The position numbers were made by a program, and so were the translations under genes. DNA of 64,000 bases, taken from assembly GCF_019320115.1 (NCBI RefSeq), contig NC_089587.1:90042939-90106938 (forward strand), given 5' to 3'. Source of the stretch: Miscanthus floridulus. Its lineage: Eukaryota; Streptophyta; Magnoliopsida; Poales; Poaceae. Each line of letters begins with the position of its first letter. Within the stretch, counting starts at the first letter, position 1. The notes beneath the pieces were generated by a model, which worked only from the letters and a program-made list of their open reading frames with translations, was not told the DNA's origin and did not search any database. This document shows positions 10,503 through 21,480 of this stretch, piece by piece.

Positions 10503-12899
10503 TGAGATGGCGGACTAGAGGGGGGGTGAATAGTCCTTTCTAAAATTAATCGCGTTGGCTAACCGAAACAAGTGCGGAATTAAAACTATCAATCTAGCCA
10601 AGACTACACCCCTCTATCTATGTTCTCTAGCACCTTGCAAAGATCCTAATTAAGCAACTAAGGTGTCGGGCTAGCTAGAGCTCACCTAACTAATTCTAGA
10701 AGCAAGGTTACACAAACCTATGCCACTAGTACTTCAAGCAACGAGGGAGCTCCTACACATGCTAGTAAGCAAAAGCACAAAGCCACCTAAGCTCACTAGC
10801 AATGCTCAATAACAAGGCAACCAATGCCAAATTAGAGAGCGCAAATACTTAGCTATACAAACTAAGCAATATGACTAACAAGGTTACACAAAACAAATTA
10901 GCCACGCAAGGGAGCTACTTCTATGCTACACAAGCTAGAAGATAACTAGCAAGCTACACAAGCTAACTAATTACAAAAGCAACTACACAAGCACAATGTA
11001 TATGAAAGTAATTACAAGCTTGTGTAACAAGGATGCAAACCAACAAGAATACAAGGATGACACGATGATTTTTTTTCCGAGGTTCACGTGCTTGCCAACA
11101 CGCTAGTCCTCGTTCAGACAAGCTCCAAGATTATCGCCAGTCCTCTTGCTAGTGGTGACCCACAAGTCACACTCTCCCACATGGAGTGCTTACCACAAGC
11201 TCTAGCACTTGACCTAGCCGGACCACTTGTCGCTCTTTGTGTCTTGCTCTACTAGAGTTGCTCTTCGTGGCTCCCACGGGGTGAGCACAATCCCCCTCAC
11301 AAAGCTCTTCTCCAAAGCACCGTACAAGCTTCTTTGCGGGCTTCGATGGAGACCACCACCAAGCCATCTAGGAGGTGGCAACCTCCAAGAGTAACAAGCA
11401 CCACTGGCTTGCAACTCGAATACCTAGTGCCACTCGATGCAACCTCACGATGCAATCGCACTAGAATCGCTCACTCACTCGATCGAATGATCACTATCAA
11501 GCTCAAGTGAGTTGGAAGGCTCCCAAGCACTACCACATAAGCCACCAAGGCTCTAGTGTGCTCCCCTACATCCATAGGCCGACCAACACTTCTATTTATC
11601 AACCGGACGCACCTGGTCTAGCGTCCGATCAACAGATGCACGCCACGCGTTGCCTCCATTCAGCCTCAGTCGCTTAATCTCAATGGTCGGCTTCCACGCG
11701 CTAACGATTAAGTGATAATCGAACGCACCTCTGCCAAGTCTGGTCATTTCTAGAGAGGTCCCGAGAGAGCCAAATGATGACTAGACTCGTCAGTTTGATC
11801 ATGACCGGATGCAGGAGGGGCAGCGTTCGATCAAGTCCAGAGAGCTCCCAGAGCCACTCAACTGCGACCGGACATGTCTGGTAGATCACGATTGGATGCA
11901 GCATCAGTGTTCGGTCCTTCTCCTCTTCTCTATGCCACCACATCAGCAGTACCAGATGCACCCACCACACATCCGGTCATGAAGTGACCCAGCATCTAGT
12001 CGAAGACCGACGTCTGCACCTTCACTGCTGCCACTGACCGGATGCGCCGGTCCAGTTGAGGCCAGCATCCAGTCACACAGTGACCTCCTTTTGCCTCTAT
12101 TTCTTCACCGAGTTGATCCACATCAACTCCAACTTCTTCTCCTTTGTAAATGTGCCAACACCACCAAGTGCACACCACCATGTGTATGTGTGTTAGCATT
12201 TTCACAATCATTTTTCAAAGGATTAGCCACTCAACTTGCCACACCACTCGATCCTAGCGACGATGCAAAGTTAGATCACTCGAGTGGCACTAGATGACTG
12301 ATATACAAATAAGTTTGCCCCTCTTGGTAGTATGGTCATCTATCCTAAACCCGGTCATAAATTTCTCTACACACCTATGACCGGTGAAATGAAATGCCCT
12401 AGGTTATACCTTTGCCTTGCGCATTCCATTCCATCTCCTCCAATGTCGATGCAACACATGCACCAACATGATCAATAATGATATGATCCACTTCATATCA
12501 TCACGTGATCATATTGGTTCATCGATCTTGACTTTACTTGTTTTTCACCATTGCCTTCGTCCATCGGCGTCAAGTCTTGCTCAAGCTTCACCGCCACACG
12601 GTGCATCACTCCAAAGCCTCCAACTTGCCCTTCACGCTTGCAACTAGTCCATCAAGCCAAGTCATGTCTTGATCTTCTCCACCTTGATCACATAACTCAA
12701 TGTCATGTCTCATGTGTAATGAGCTCCTTTATCATCACATGTGTGAGCTTTGCAACATCTCCGAGCCATTTCCACCTCCATAGCATATCTTGCTCACACA
12801 CATGTACCTGTGGACTAATCACATGTATATCTCACATAAATACAATTAGTCCACCTAGGTTGTCACTCAATTACCAAAATCAAACAAGGACCTTGAACA
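10503..12899 (-). repeat. LTR (2.4 kb) of the gag-only copia element
   Basis: The sense strand starts TGTTCAAGGTCCTTG at 12899 and ends CGCCATCTCA at 10503. The outer end falls exactly where a MULE transposase frame is lost. The part at about 11580-12080 has degenerate repeats around GACCGGACGC/GCGTCCGGTC. About 11130-11420 is GC-richer. The exact inner end is uncertain because ten bases separate it from the primer site. Confidence 0.6.
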
Positions 12900-12904
12900 A
12901 CCCT

Positions 12905-13774
12905 CAGCTTTGTAGTGCCCTCTGAACAAATCTTTGCAAGATTTCTCTATTGCAAGTTCAAATTATCCCTTTATAGCATGCTGCCGCACTACAGCCCTGA
13001 ATTCATTCATACTAGCATATATGGTTCCTGCTTTCATTGGAGGGTCCTCTCTGTCATATAACACAGAATCATCACCAGGTATACGATCATCAACCAACAA
13101 CTCTACATCTTGTAGGTCCACATCATCAAGATTAATTTCAGCAGCCATCCTAGCTTGCTCAGCCCTCTCATCCTCTACCCTAAGGCCAACAAACTCATAT
13201 ATTGCATCTTCATCCATCATAGGAAGTGCGGCACCAATAATTTGATCTTGTCCAAGAGGAATAATCTCCAGACTATCCCAGTCGATTGCATGAGAAACTG
13301 ATGCCTCCTTGCTTGAATCTATTGGTCCTGTGACATTATCATGCCCCACATTGCTTGTTGCTGCCTCTGTTACAGAGCTACAAAACACTTATGTGGGTTT
13401 GTCCTCAACATCAACAAACAAGAATAGCTTCTTGTCACCCATCCTTTTAGAAAATGCAAGGAACAGTTCTGTATCATTTAGCAATTTTCTTTCTCCACCA
13501 CCACTCATGCCAAACTCATGTATTATAGGCTGCTGCCTGCTTCCCCAATTGGGCCTAGCTTTCATGTCATTTTCTAGCATATCCAAATTATAAGATCGAC
13601 AATCCACAACCCATTTATCACATTTTCGTGGCACATCAACAGAGCGACCATCATTGAACTTAGCAACTGAGAAAACTAAATGCACAACCTAAATGCGCCA
13701 TCCAGATCGACTCTACCATGTGTACCAACAAAAAATAAATGAGACCCAAAATTAACAGGTACTGCAAAACTCAT
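12905..13774 (-). pseudogene. MULE (MuDR-family) transposase, N-terminal fragment
   Basis: On the minus strand an ATG at 13774 begins MSFAVPVNFGSHLFFVGTHG, and the same protein continues in other frames through 13685-13389 and 13388-12963. The end, MKAGTIYASMNEFRAVVRQHAIKG, then after a stop FELAIEKSCKDLFRGHYKAEG, is the MuDR N-terminal domain that precedes the Mutator transposase core. A frameshift lies near 13685 and an in-frame stop near 12960. At 12905/12900 the frame is replaced by the copia LTR. The DDE core and zinc finger are therefore not here. They would lie on the far side of the copia insertion, outside the window. Confidence 0.75.
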
Positions 13775-14628
13775 AAGAGAGATTTAGGATTGGGGGCTTA
13801 CTTAGGAGGAGCCATCAAGACGGAGGGGGAGGATAGCTTGCTAGCGCGATGCCAGCAGGGAGACCGGCAGCACCCGACCTACAGCGATAGACGAGCACGC
13901 CGCCCCAAACCCTAGGCCGACGGGCCAGGGAAGGGCGGCAGGCGGGGTTGGGCGGCGGCGTCTGCGAGTGGCCTCGCTACTCCATGCGGTCGCGACGACC
14001 CGACGAAGAAACACGAACTAGAAAGGAACGCTCGATCCAGTATAGGATAAGGAGGCAAGGGTACTTTGGTCATTTCCAATGTCATGATGAGTGAGAAGAG
14101 GTATTTGAAATTAGAAAAAGAGAGAAAATCACATAAATTCCTCGCATTGAAATAATTCATGTGCAGAGTTAAATATTGAAAGGCTTGCGAATTCGATATC
14201 AGATAGGCTTGCCAACTTGGGGTTGAATATTAAAATTTGTCGTCGATTGCTAATTCTTCCACAGATCATATCATGCCTGCCACCTGACATTAATTGATAC
14301 ACCATGGTGGACCACGGGCAGGCACGCGCCGGGCGCGCAACAACTCAGGAGCAGGACAGACATTGCCGGCCGTCTATTGCGGACGGGAGTGCAGGCTGCT
14401 GTGCGAGTGCGAGTGCGAGAAACAACACGGTAACACAGTAGTGCCCTCTTTTAGCAGAAACAAAAAGTCAAAACCCCAGATGCCCAGAAGACCCTACCTA
14501 GCTAAAAGCCAACGGGGCTCAAGAAAGTCAGCGAGACTTCACCTCTGTCTGTAAGAAGAAGGGGAAAAAGAGAGAGAAAGGAGATTGGCGTCGGACTGAC
14601 TTCACCTCTGTCAGGTAAAAAAATAGCT
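13775..14628. other. MULE 5' flank and intergenic sequence
   Basis: A GC-rich block (about 13800-14020) is followed by AT-rich sequence with a TACTTTGGTCATTTCC phrase often seen near MULE ends (14071-14086). No convincing terminal inverted repeat or gene was found. A CTTCACCTCTGTC phrase occurs twice (14538, 14600). Confidence 0.4.
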
Positions 14629-14631
14629 TTA

Positions 14632-14736
14632 TTCAGCCCGTTCGGTACACTGGCTGGGCTGGCTAGTGCTGGGCTTATCAGCCTAGCCGTTCAGTAGCCT
14701 AGCACCAGCCAGCCCTAGCCGAACGGCTGGGCTTAT
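14632..14736. repeat. Left terminal region of the PIF element, itself a hairpin
   Basis: The arm AGCCCGTTCGG...GGGCTGGCTAGTGCTGGGCT (about 14636-14676) is inverted and nearly repeated as AGCCTAGCACCAGCCAGCCC...CCGAACGGCT (about 14691-14730). So the terminal repeat is followed by its own sub-terminal inverted copy. Confidence 0.6.
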
Positions 14737-16506
14737 ATCCATTGTGGACTCCTGTCCATCACTCTCTCCCCTTCCTCCCGTCACTCGCGGTGGCTAGGGT
14801 TCCCCACTGACGCGCCGCTCCCCGCCTTCGTGCCGCGCAAGTACAGGCGGTAGCCTACGTCGCATCAACGGCCGCCATCGGTGGCCCCTAGATCTGGGCT
14901 TGGCCACCTCTGTACTCTGTCCTCCTCGGCGAGGCTATGGTGAAAGTGTCGTCATCCTCTTCCCCCACACCACCTCCATCGACGACGATTTCGGCCAGCG
15001 AGGTAACCCGGATCCCATGCCTCCGTCCTCTCACCTGGCCACCTCTGAGTCGCAGCTGGTCGTCTTGTAGGTTGAGCTCCGCACGGCTAGGGTTTCCCTC
15101 ACTCTCGCCGGCCTCGGTGATAGTGGGCTCGGCCTTCCTCCCCGAACCCTACCTCCATCAACGGCGACTCCTTCCACCACGGTAAGCCCCCTCAAACCCG
15201 ACACCACGCACTTTGACCCCGCCGGATCTGAGATCCAACATGTAGTCATGTCTCTTTTTGGTGTATTATTACCACACACTAAGTTCAATCTCTTACCCTT
15301 GCTTTTTTATACCTGCTAAGTATTCTATAGAATGCAGGTTTAAACTCCTTATCAGTACTGTGCCTCCTGTGTCACTATGTGCTTGCAAAGTATTAGTTGA
15401 GTGCTAGAACTACTGTCTTCAGTCACTATCAGCATTCCATATGATTCCATTTCATTGAAGTGCTATTTATTTGAACAATATTCGTGCTATTTTACTATAT
15501 CAGTAGGAGATAACATATATAAGTTTGTTTATATCTTCATATGTTCATCATATTTCAAATTGGACCTGATTTAATGAGTTTCTTCTATACTTGTATATTG
15601 AATGCTAAGTATGGAGTGTTACAACTCTTGGTTTTCATTGCATTCAGCATTCAGTTGGTTCATCAAAGTGGTTAGTTTTTGTTGAACAATTTTTGCGTTG
15701 TCTTTAGTAGGTGAGTTAGGTGATAACTGATAACTAGAAAATCCTTTGCATGTTCATGCATTATTAATAGGTCCTATTTTTTGATATTTCAATTCTAGAT
15801 TTGTTACTAAAAGTCATCTGTACATGAAGAGATGCTAGGTTACTCAGATATATATCTCTGGTGCACTTGTGTTATTTGATTTTCATGCAACTAGGTGTGG
15901 AATCATCTTACTTTTGTGCTCTATGCTTGCACTGCAGCCATAGAAGGGACGTTTCGTCCGGTTGTGAGCAGCGCTGCCCAAACTGGCAGCGTCGTCGGCT
16001 TCGTCTTGCTCTCCAACTGCTGACAGGCACTACAACCTCCGCTCAAAAGGCCAAAAACGGTCGCTAAAGGCAAGTTAGGGCTACTATTTGTCATTTTGTA
16101 GTTTGCATTTGGGTTTCCGTTGTCCTTTGCAAATGTATGCTCAGCTCTCAGTTTGCAGCAGATTCTTGGTTATGTGCAGTTCCATCCTCTAGGCTGTTGC
16201 CACAAGCCACATGGCTGTGATTTCTCTCTTTTTTTGTGTGTGTTGCCTTTGTTGTTGTCTCCTTTTTAGTTCTCAACGTTTCCCGAGGGTTTGGCTATGG
16301 TGCAGAACTAGCACAGTACCAATTGATTCCTATAATTCATTTAAGGGACAAGTGTTCTAGTTATTGAGTTATTTGGTTTGCTCTATGCTGCATACACTTT
16401 CAGGCAACTAGTAGTATCCGTGATAGAAGAAAGCATTACAAATCAATTAGTATATCTATACCAGCAGATTTTGCGACTGGTGGTTTACTAATAGCTTTGT
16501 CGATCC
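14737..16506 (+). other. 5' non-coding region of the PIF element
   Basis: A GC-rich segment (14760-15240) with short open frames is followed by AT-rich sequence up to the Myb-like ORF. It probably holds the promoter, 5' leader and introns. No conserved protein was recognised. Confidence 0.4.
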
Positions 16507-17465
16507 TTGAATCAGATGAGCCAGGACCGTGCTGTGTGGGAGGACAGAGCAACCTCTGTCCTTCTTGATCTCATCCTCCAGCAAAAAGAGCTCTGTCACT
16601 GGACCTCTGCCCACGGTCCAACCTCACTAGCGTGGACCAAAATCACTCATGACTTCAACCAAATCACGGACCTTGGGTACAGCAAGAAAACTTGCCAGAA
16701 CAAGTACAATGAGCTGAAACATTGTTACTTCAACTGGCGCGATGGCCAGACCCATACTGGGCTAGGCCGTGACCTGCTGACTGGAGAGGTTATAGCTGAC
16801 CCCGAGTGGTACGGTGCCAGCCCCGGGGTACTAACTACACGCATTTCATTGATTTTTTGTAGCATTTAGCTTCCTACTAACTAAGTACTAACTTCGACAT
16901 CACTGCCACACGTGCAGGAAAGTAGCCAACCCGCTAGAAACAAGTATAAACGGCCCCAATGCTGTGAGCAACTGATCACGATTTTGGGACGCACCCCACG
17001 TGACAGGGGCTAGTTGGTATCGGCGGGGGGCCATCGATCTGACAAGTCACCCACTAATGGAAGCCCTCGCACTCCTCCAGCCTTGTCGGATGAGCCGGTC
17101 GACCCACCTAGTACTCATCAGCCCTCGAAGAGAGTCCATAGGGAATTTTCAGTTAACAGTCCTCGTAGCAAGAAGAGTAGCCAAACTCCATCTGTAGAAG
17201 AGTGCCTTGAAGACCCCGGCCAATTTCTCAGAGAGGCAAAGTCCCAGAAGGCCCGTCACAAAACCGATGCTCAGGAGTTGGCCAAAGTCCGAAACATTCT
17301 GCTACAAGAGGTATTAGCGAGGCTGATGAAGTATTCATGCAAGCCCTGAACCTTTGTAGAGACAGGCTCAGTCGCCAGGGTTTTCTAGACATGGAATCTA
17401 AAGAGGGCCGGCTGAACTGGATCAAAGTGACATGGGCCTTTGAGTGCTCCAACAAGTCCCACTGA
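16507..17465 (+). pseudogene. Myb/SANT-like ORF1 of the PIF element (stop and frameshift)
   Basis: Exon 1 (16507-16827) encodes a Myb/SANT-like DNA-binding domain (DRAVWEDRATSVLLDLILQQ, then TKITHDFNQI and the YSKKTCQNKYNELKH helix). An intron with GT at 16828 and AG at 16916-16917 joins in phase 0 to exon 2 (16918-17465). Exon 2 has a linker, then a conserved tail (ALNLCRDRLSRQ, KEGRLNWIKVTWAF). There is an in-frame TAG at 17011-17013 and a frameshift near 17310. In this superfamily the Myb-like protein is needed with the transposase for DNA binding and nuclear import, so this copy probably relies on another source. Confidence 0.75.
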
Positions 17466-17807
17466 TCAGCACATTCCTTGTTTTTTGCCTGTTTGCGAAT
17501 ATCCACCATGTGCATGTTGAGTTCATTTGCGTTGTTGTATCCTTATATTTGTTTTTTTCTTATAACCAAAGACAATTGTTGAGAACTAAGTGCATGTCGT
17601 TGTCACGTGTTTTGAATAAAAAATTAGTGTACTGCTGTGAGTGTTGTAACAAATTATGTGTGTTTCACTTTTCCCATGTACATTCCAACCTGTTTTGAAG
17701 GTCCTACCTAGTTCAAGTATCGTCACATGTTCAGTTATTTGCACTTGATTTGTTCCTAATATCGGCATTACAATCTATCTTATGTCTTCCCAATTGCAGG
17801 TAGCAGC

Positions 17808-19060
17808 ATGAGCAGCACTGACGAGTCGTCCTACAGTGACACTTCCAGTGAAGGACCGAGTACTGTGACCGTGGCAAAGGCAGCATTTGTCCTACTGAAA
17901 GGGCTTATGTCACAGCAAAGGCCTAAGGTAAATCCTCCTTGTCCCATTCCAAAGCTAACGGGAGCCCAGTGGATGCATCTTACACTAGCCGACAATACCA
18001 GATGCTTAGAGAATTTGCGCATGGCACCTGATGCCTTCATGCATTTGCATGAAATCCTGCTGCCATTTGGGCTACCAGAAATAGATAAGTGCACCTCGGT
18101 AGAAGCTCTAGGCATGTACATCTGGACCTGTGCCCACCAATCGGCTAGTAGAGAGTGCAAGGATAGGTTTGAAAGGTCTTTAGATACAGTTAGTAGGAAG
18201 ATCACATTAGTTGCCGAGGTAATGTATCGTTGGGCAGATACTGTTCTAGTGCCAGTAGATAGGAACTACGCACGTGTAAGCCACAAACTTGCTGCATATT
18301 CACCATGGTTTGATGGATGCATAGGTGCTATAGATGGCACGCACATAAATGTTGAGGTTAACCGCCAAGCAAAGGCTGATTTCTTTAATAGGAAAGGCGA
18401 AACAACAATTAATGTTTGTGCCATCGTTGATATGGATGGCCGTTTCACATACGTGGGGGCCGAGAAGGCGGGGGCATGTCATGACATGGTGGTGTTGAAA
18501 GACTGTCAGGACGACGCTTTGTTCCCACATCCCCCACCAGGTTCGTGATGGCTAACTATTCACAGTCCTTGTTTTTTGCTTGCAGTACATGAATTGAAGC
18601 ATACTGGTGTTCAATTTGCTAACACAGCTAATGGCTGCTTTCATTGCTTGTAGGCCGGTACTACCTAGCGGACGCGGGTTACAAGGAGATGGCAGGTTAC
18701 ATGACTCCCTACAAAAACACAAGGTATCACAGCAACGACTTTAGGGGCATAGATTTGCAGCAATTGCAAAGGGAGGAGAAATTCAACTACATTCATGCAA
18801 AGTTGCGGAATGTAATTGAAAGGAGGTTTGGGGTGTTGAAAGAACGCTGGCATATTCTGGGCGGGGTGCCATACTGCAGTAGGATGAAGCAGGCTATGAT
18901 AATCATTTCATGCTTTGCTTTAGATAATTTTTTGTGGATGCGTAAGTACGGCGCAGATCCACCCTCGTACGAGGTGCCGCAGTGGGTTGACCTAAATTTA
19001 GACACCCCTATCTCTGAACTTAGGGAGCTGATATCCACGGCGGTGTGGAGCAATATCTGA
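17808..19060 (+). CDS. PIF/Harbinger (HARBI1-like) DDE transposase, two exons, uninterrupted
   Basis: Exon 1 is 17808-18540 and exon 2 is 18654-19060. The intron (18541-18653) has GT/AG borders and joins a split Gly codon, restoring the block GRYYLADAGYKEMAGY. The sum is 1140 bases: 379 residues plus stop, with no internal stop. The catalytic triad is visible: Asp in GAIDGTHI, Asp in GACHDMVV and Glu in NVIERRFGVLKERW. The length and layout are those of HARBI1-type DDE_Tnp_4 nucleases, which cut DNA at the element ends in the nucleus. The ATG at 17808 (MSSTDESSYSD) is chosen because the upstream frame runs into a likely splice acceptor. It is the only complete mobile-element enzyme in the window. 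Confidence 0.85.
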
Positions 19061-19655
19061 TTTAGGTCCAGGCAGTTGTTTAACTAACCAGTAGCTGTAG
19101 GTACAATTCCATGGCAGTCTTGTCGTGTGCGTGTGTAAGGTTGTGTGGGACTGTGGTTGTTTGAATAAAAAGGTTCATTGATGTATGTTGAATGATATTG
19201 TGTTCATTGATATATGATGAATTGTAGTGACAGAACTACAAGTGTCAGTTCTGTACTGATTGGTGATGTGATGTAATACTCTGGTTCTCAGAGGTATGAT
19301 TGCTTAGTAGTTTGTACACTGTTTCTGTGATTCACCATGCGTTCTCAGAGGTATGACGAACTGTACTAGTTGGATTTCTTGAAAGATTCTGTTTCTCAGA
19401 GGTATTATTTCATCATATATGTATTGTATTTGTTCATATGGATGATTGAACCAGAGCTAATTTGAGTTTGCAACTGGGCAGGAAGAGGTGCAGAATAAGA
19501 GAACCTTCCAGTTGACGGAAGAAGACGTCCTTCGTGCTTCTCAAGCTGGAGGTGAGTGGGGCCTGGGATCTCAAACGTTCAATTGAGCTTCCTGTCTGAA
19601 GCATTGCTACTACTGCTTTGATCTTACATTGCATGTTCTGCCTGTCTGTGTGCGG
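19061..19655 (+). other. 3' non-coding part of the PIF element with one possible captured exon
   Basis: AT-rich sequence with a TTCTCAGAGGTAT phrase recurring at about 19284, 19342 and 19392. A short exon-like piece (about 19484-19550, EEVQNKRTFQLTEEDVLRASQAG) lies between CAG and GTGAGT splice-like borders. Its source gene was not recognised. Confidence 0.4.
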
Positions 19656-19659
19656 CCAG

Positions 19660-19784
19660 AATCGAACACTGTTGCAGCAGCAGCTGTTTCACCTCAATGG
19701 GAAGGAATTACAGAACGCTGAGAAGCTCAGCGCCATTGGAGTCCGGGATGGCGACCTTGTCATGATGCTTCGCACCAGTGAAAG
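19660..19784 (+). pseudogene. Captured exon of a DDI1-like ubiquitin receptor (UBL domain)
   Basis: The exon is bounded by an acceptor (GGCCAG at 19654-19659) and a donor (AAAG|GTACAT at 19784/19785). It encodes LLQQQLFHLNGKELQNAEKL followed by SAIGVRDGDLVMM. This is the second half of the ubiquitin-like domain of DDI1 (DNA-damage inducible 1) proteins, which shuttle ubiquitinated clients to the proteasome. Only this exon is present. The retropepsin-like core and UBA domain are absent. Intact splice borders show the piece came from genomic DNA, not a reverse-transcribed mRNA. Confidence 0.65.
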
Positions 19785-19905
19785 GTACATGTTGATCAAA
19801 ACTTAGAATCTGTCTTTTATCAAAAAGATGCATTTGCTATTATTCCTCGTAACTAATCCTTAAGAATCAGATGGCGCCAAAGCACCAATGCTTTATTTTG
19901 ATTTC

Positions 19906-19935
19906 TGGGCATCATATGAAAAGAGATCCAATAGC
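19906..19935 (+). repeat. 30-bp direct repeat, copy 1 (copy 2 at 20586-20615)
   Basis: The identical 30-base segment beginning TGGGCATCATATGAAAAGAG occurs here and at 20586-20615. Both copies can be read GHHMKRDPIA. Copy 1 continues into a longer coding-like frame (YLLQNFELAPSYSNEAYLHC). Copy 2 is cut after 30 bases. The source protein was not recognised. Confidence 0.7.
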
Positions 19936-20214
19936 TTATCTTCTTCAAAACTTTGAATTAGCACCATCATACTCAAATGAGGCATACTTGCACTGTACCT
20001 TGTAAAAGATAGGCGCCTAGCAAATTTTGTACATTTGATTTCACCTTGCGCTGCGAAGTGGTTACAGATACAAAGTCATGGCATGTAGACACATGAGATT
20101 CGCAAACAGACACCTACAGTATTAGGAGTACATGGGAGATCTTTTACAATGTGATTGTGGCTGATCTTATGTACTTGCATGTTTTGATTGCTGTACTTTT
20201 TTTTCTTGGCTCAG

Positions 20215-20636
20215 GTTGGCAACGTTGCAGGTCCTGTAGCAGAATGGACTGTTGGTGTAACACCATTGACATCAATGATGGATGTCGAGAGGAGGCACGG
20301 TAATTTTCTTGCTTGACCTTGTTTCCAACTGACGGCTACTCTATTGTGTTCTAGTAAAATTCTTATTGATGTTTATTCAAGTAGCAACCAATGTGTGACA
20401 TGACTTTCTTGTTCCCTTTTTGGTTGATTAGCAATCATATTTTGGCTATAACTTGTGCTGCATCATTTGTCACTTCCAGTGTAACTTTTGACATTGTTCT
20501 CTGCAATCAGGCAAGTTGAAGCCAGTGATAAAGAAGGATATGGTGGAACTTGATGGTACGAAGTACTCTAGAAAAGAGTTTTATGGGCATCATATGAAAA
20601 GAGATCCAATAGCGTGGACTTTGAGTATCGACGCTT
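20215..20636 (+). pseudogene. Captured exons of a PPi-dependent phosphofructokinase subunit
   Basis: Exon 20215-20299 encodes VGNVAGPVAEWTVGVTPLTS and MMDVERRHG. The GT-AG intron 20300-20510 joins to KLKPVIKKDMVELDG from 20511. This closely recalls the C-terminal part of plant pyrophosphate-fructose 6-phosphate 1-phosphotransferase (PFP), the cytosolic enzyme interconverting Fru-6-P and Fru-1,6-P2. After VELDG the frame passes into the second copy of the 30-bp repeat and ends TLSIDAW at a TGA, unlike PFP. The intron is retained, so capture was at the DNA level. Which PFP subunit it came from cannot be settled by eye. Confidence 0.6.
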
Positions 20637-20872
20637 GGTGAATGAAACTGTATGGTGTTGTACAAGTTATTGTGAATCCATGGAACAAATGTTGATTGTG
20701 TGTTGTGTGGATGTAACATATGTACTGTAGATTCATGGTTAAACCTGTTGTTGTTGGCTGGAATTTCGAACTCAGCATGATCATGACATGGCTGGTAGTT
20801 TGAATTTGAAATGTTAAAATCACCATGAGCTACTGTTGGCGCCATTATTTGAACTTTTAAAAAGATACAGTG

Positions 20873-20957
20873 GGCTGGAGGCTGGCTGGAGACTGCAACT
20901 GGCTGGCTGGGCTGGCTGGTCCAGCCCCAGCCCCAGCCAGCCTACCGAACACACATA
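20873..20957 (-). repeat. Right terminal region of the PIF element
   Basis: GGCTGG/CCAGCC repeats end in CAGCCTACCGAACACACATA, the inverted match of the left end, followed by TTA. Confidence 0.65.
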
Positions 20958-21360
20958 TTAGCTCTCTAGTTCTTGGATTGGATACTGAGGCCGTTCTCGC
21001 GGAGCTGTTTCACAGGGCTCCACTTTGAGGTGTCTGAAGTATGCAACGGCCTACGCCGTCTAACCACAGTGATCGACTACGAAATGTGACTATGTGAGCA
21101 CCGGGTGGGGGTGGGGGTCGGGGTGATCAGCTCACCACCAAACAGAGCATGCATCTCAGCGTCGCAACGCGTCACCCACGCACGCACGCGACGGGATCAG
21201 GAGCCGTTATGTTATGCTGTTTCGGTCTGTTGTGATGAGCAGAGCAGTTATGCTCATCATTGCGGGTGCCATGTGGTGGTACCCGAAAGGTCAATCCATC
21301 CCATGATCTTAGCGCAAGTGACAATAAACTAAGTCATCATGATTCTAAGCATCTACTGAT

Positions 21361-21480
21361 CTTTTTTTTTGACAGAATTGGAGGGGCTTTCGCCCCTACA
21401 AGAATTTATTAAAGTTTAAGAAAAACAGTAGGTACAAAGGTCTTGCCCCCAGGCTTAGGAAACATAAAAGGAAAGAAAGA
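21361..21480 (-). repeat. Possible LINE 3' end remnant
   Basis: On the minus strand a phrase GGGGCGAAAGCCCCTCCAAT is followed by TTCTGTC and a run of A (poly-T at 21362-21370). The hairpin-like GGGGCGAAAGCCCC next to an A-tail is a common ending of grass LINE fragments. No coding part is present. Confidence 0.35.

Larger units (their letters stand above)
6094..12899 (-). mobile_element. SIRE-like Ty1/copia element, gag-only, one LTR visible
   Basis: On the minus strand: LTR 12899-10503, tRNA-iMet primer site 10492-10481, gag from ATG 10443 to about 8395, then 2.3 kb without coding sequence up to the Tat element. No protease, integrase or reverse transcriptase follows gag. The second LTR is not present, so the element continues or was cut on the left where the Tat element lies. 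On the right it interrupts a MULE transposase. The LTR style (GACCGGACGCT blocks, end near CTATTCACCCCC) resembles the solo LTR at 57040-58927. Confidence 0.7.
14632..20957 (+). mobile_element. PIF/Harbinger DNA transposon with captured host-gene pieces
   Basis: The left end reads TTCAGCCCGTTCGGTACACTG. The right end, read inward, is TATGTGTGTTCGGTAGGCTGG. Both share GTTCGGTA followed by CTGGCTGGG-type repeats. TTA flanks both sides (14629-14631 and 20958-20960), the usual 3-bp PIF/Harbinger target duplication. Inside are the two classic ORFs, a Myb/SANT-like protein and a DDE transposase, both on the plus strand. About 1.2 kb of host-gene exons and introns lies between the transposase and the right end. 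The outermost bases of the inverted repeats match poorly. Confidence 0.75.
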
